From Amblyornis subalaris (lineage: Eukaryota > Chordata > Aves > Passeriformes > Ptilonorhynchidae): DNA of 64,000 nt. The notes under the pieces are model-generated. The model saw only the letters and a program-made list of their open reading frames with translations, ran no database searches and had not been told where the DNA came from. Below are positions 62,101 through 64,000 of this stretch, piece by piece (the first letter of the stretch is position 1; each line of letters begins with the position of its first letter). The translations under genes were made by a program, and so were the position numbers. Location: NCBI GenBank assembly GCA_018881555.1, contig JACAXG010000106.1, positions 1,426,001-1,490,000 on the forward strand, written 5' to 3'.

Positions 62101-64000
62101 CCACTGATGTACTCATAGCAACAGTGCAGAAATCAACCTTTTGAGAAGACAGTGCTAAGATAAAGACAGGAATGGTGACTCCTACCTGAATGAGCCAAAA
62201 TTTTAATTCCTTCTTCCATGAATTTCAAGTCTGATTTTATAGATGCTATAATATTTATAAATTATATAAAAGATCCTTACTTTATCAGGTAAGGATTTGA
62301 GGCCACTGAATAGGAATAAAGTCAATTCTGAGATGAAATCTGCTCAGAAATTAAAAGTCTCTNTGCAGCACAAATCTCTTTACAGTCAGTGAAGGCAGAA
62401 AACCTGGTAACCATCCAGAGGAGGCTGTAGCCTGTCTTCAGTGTTGGAACTACTGTGAGAGAGAATTCATGGCGGGGGGGGAGGGAAAGGCAAGAAGATA
62501 AGAAATGCTGTTTCATATTACTTTTTTTGGTTCACCCTCTACTTGCACCTTTCTAGGAAAGGAGTAGGCAGAGCTATTTGTGTGTTGGATACCAGTTGCA
62601 CAAATATTTCTCTTGTCAGGGCTGTTGCAGAGAAGTTGAGTTTAGTCCAGCTAAGCTGGAGGTAGTGAATAAAGGGAGGAGAGAGAGAAAACTTGTGAGC
62701 AGATAGGTGAAGTACACATTTCTCTATAGGGTCATCAGGACTTGGCCCTGCAGAGCCTGTGCTCCCGCAGCAGTGATGTGATGACAACCTCCTGCAAGGT
62801 GTGGTGGGGTTTTGAGCACTGAGAAAGAAAAGTGCTGCCTGGTCGAGGAGGAATTGTAGCCAAAATAGAGCTGTGCAGGGCCTGAAACAAAATATGTCTT
62901 TTCACAGCATTGCATCTGCTGGAAATCATGGGCATGTCTATGGGCTGTACAGCTCTGTGATGGACTTTCTGTGTCTAAAGATCCACGTGTTTTGGGATCT
63001 GCAGGGCTCATTCCACAACATTTCAGTGTTTTTCCTTTCTGCAGCCTTTACAGTTAAGCAATGGAACTTATGGATTTTTGGCTAAACTGGGTAATCCTCT
63101 GTACAATACCCTCCTCTCTGTGGGTTGACTGCTGTCTGGATCAGCTCTACAGCCCATCAGCTGAGTGTTTCTGGGTGAATCAGGAAGATAAAACCAGAAT
63201 AAAGGGGAGCCGACCAATGCAGTATTCCAGAAAAATATAAACCCAGCCTAACTAGGTCTGAGTTTCTAGGAAAGCAATGACAAGTCAGATTCATGGAGTT
63301 CAGTGTGGGACACTCTTGATTCCCAAGTTGTCTTCCCATTTCTTCTCAGGTCTAGCATTTTTTCCAGTGTTTCCCAAGGTTGTGGAGACTCACCACAGAA
63401 TTATAGTTCTAATGAGTTAATGTCTATTCCCCAACTAAAATGTAACATTTCCAGGGACTCTGTGTGCTTCTGTGAATACGTACAGTGCACTTTATCAGAA
63501 GTTAACTGAATATTATATATCCATATTTTGATGTTGAGCCTTGGTGTTGAAAATATTCCCTGCACAGAAAAAGATAATAACACTTTTCAAGAAGGCCATA
63601 ATGTATTCCCACTTTCATCTCCTTTGTTTTCTCTTAATTTATTTTGAAATGCCCTGTTTTATTCAAATAGAAGGAGATTCTACCATAAACTTGGATGCCA
63701 TATGTACAGCTTGTAAAAGGCTCTCTTGCTTCTCATTGACTTCTACAGCATTTTATTACAATAAATCTTTTTGTAGGTGTGAGAGTAGAAGATTTCAGAG
63801 AGGTAGACACTAATAAATTCTCCACCACCTGTTTCTGAGTTGAAAACTTACTTCTGTTTCTGTTTTGTTCAGGTTTTTTGGTCTAATATGAAAGCAGGCC
63901 TTTAAATAAGATGACTTCAGAAAAAATATTTGAAAACACTAGATGAATCATTATTTTCTGTTGTGAGCAGAGTGGATTTTTTCAGTTAAAATATTAAAAT
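59111..64000. other. Intron stretch without genes to the window end
   Basis: No supported gene. G-rich sequence lies at 62473-62486 and T runs at 60669-60683. At 60255-60300 a phrase TTTGGCGACCC is faintly reminiscent of a retroviral primer-binding region but has no LTR around it. Open frames are at most 103 codons and unrecognised. Confidence 0.6.

Larger units (their letters stand above)
4995..64000 (+). other. ARHGAP15: ARHGAP15 intron downstream of the exon (5' part, at least 59 kb)
   Basis: I looked for the next PH-domain exon, which in human continues with a DWFHAI-type block, and for RhoGAP exons. None was seen, so the intron runs past the window end. Its notable contents are listed as separate entries. 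Assignment to ARHGAP15 is an inference from the single exon; a nested gene that I cannot recognise is possible. Confidence 0.7.

Overview
The window looks like bird nuclear DNA. It is AT-rich, has low gene density, and carries eight 5'-truncated pieces of the avian CR1 LINE, four on each strand. Many isolated single 'n' bases and several homopolymer runs point to a draft vertebrate assembly. I see no prokaryotic operon, tRNA, rRNA, CRISPR array or intact mobile-element gene.

Only one coding segment can be supported. It is a 90-bp, phase-0 internal exon at 4905-4994 (+), with a strong polypyrimidine tract and AG before it and a CAG|GTAAGA donor after it. Its 30 codons read as the middle of the PH domain of ARHGAP15, a Rac-directed GTPase-activating protein. 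The window is therefore the last ~4.9 kb of one ARHGAP15 intron, one exon, and the first ~59 kb of the next intron, whose end is not reached. ARHGAP15 is a very large, intron-dominated gene in other vertebrates, which fits.

Layout: 1-4904, upstream intron with one CR1 piece. 4905-4994, the exon. 4995-12000, intron with probable ancient amniote repeat remnants and a CR1 piece. 12095-13455, a G-rich and CpG-rich patch with a 21-bp tandem duplication, a 12-bp minisatellite and a CR1 tail. 13456-17560, ordinary intron. 17640-17760, a sharp CpG cluster inside a pyrimidine-rich zone. 17760-41780, ordinary AT-rich intron with short tandem duplications, purine tracts and two CR1 pieces. 41785-42190 (-), a decayed reverse-transcriptase fragment of a non-CR1-like LINE. 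45731-50312, three CR1 pieces. 56183-56226, an (AGAT)11 microsatellite. 58300-59110, a complex stretch with clustered TAAT-type palindromes that resembles an intronic enhancer.

The remaining open frames (the longest is 155 codons) are about what chance gives in 64 kb and lack splice context, homology or coding character. I found no previously undescribed gene system. The items most worth checking are the LINE reverse-transcriptase fossil, the palindrome cluster near 58.5-59 kb, and the two CpG-rich patches deep in the intron.
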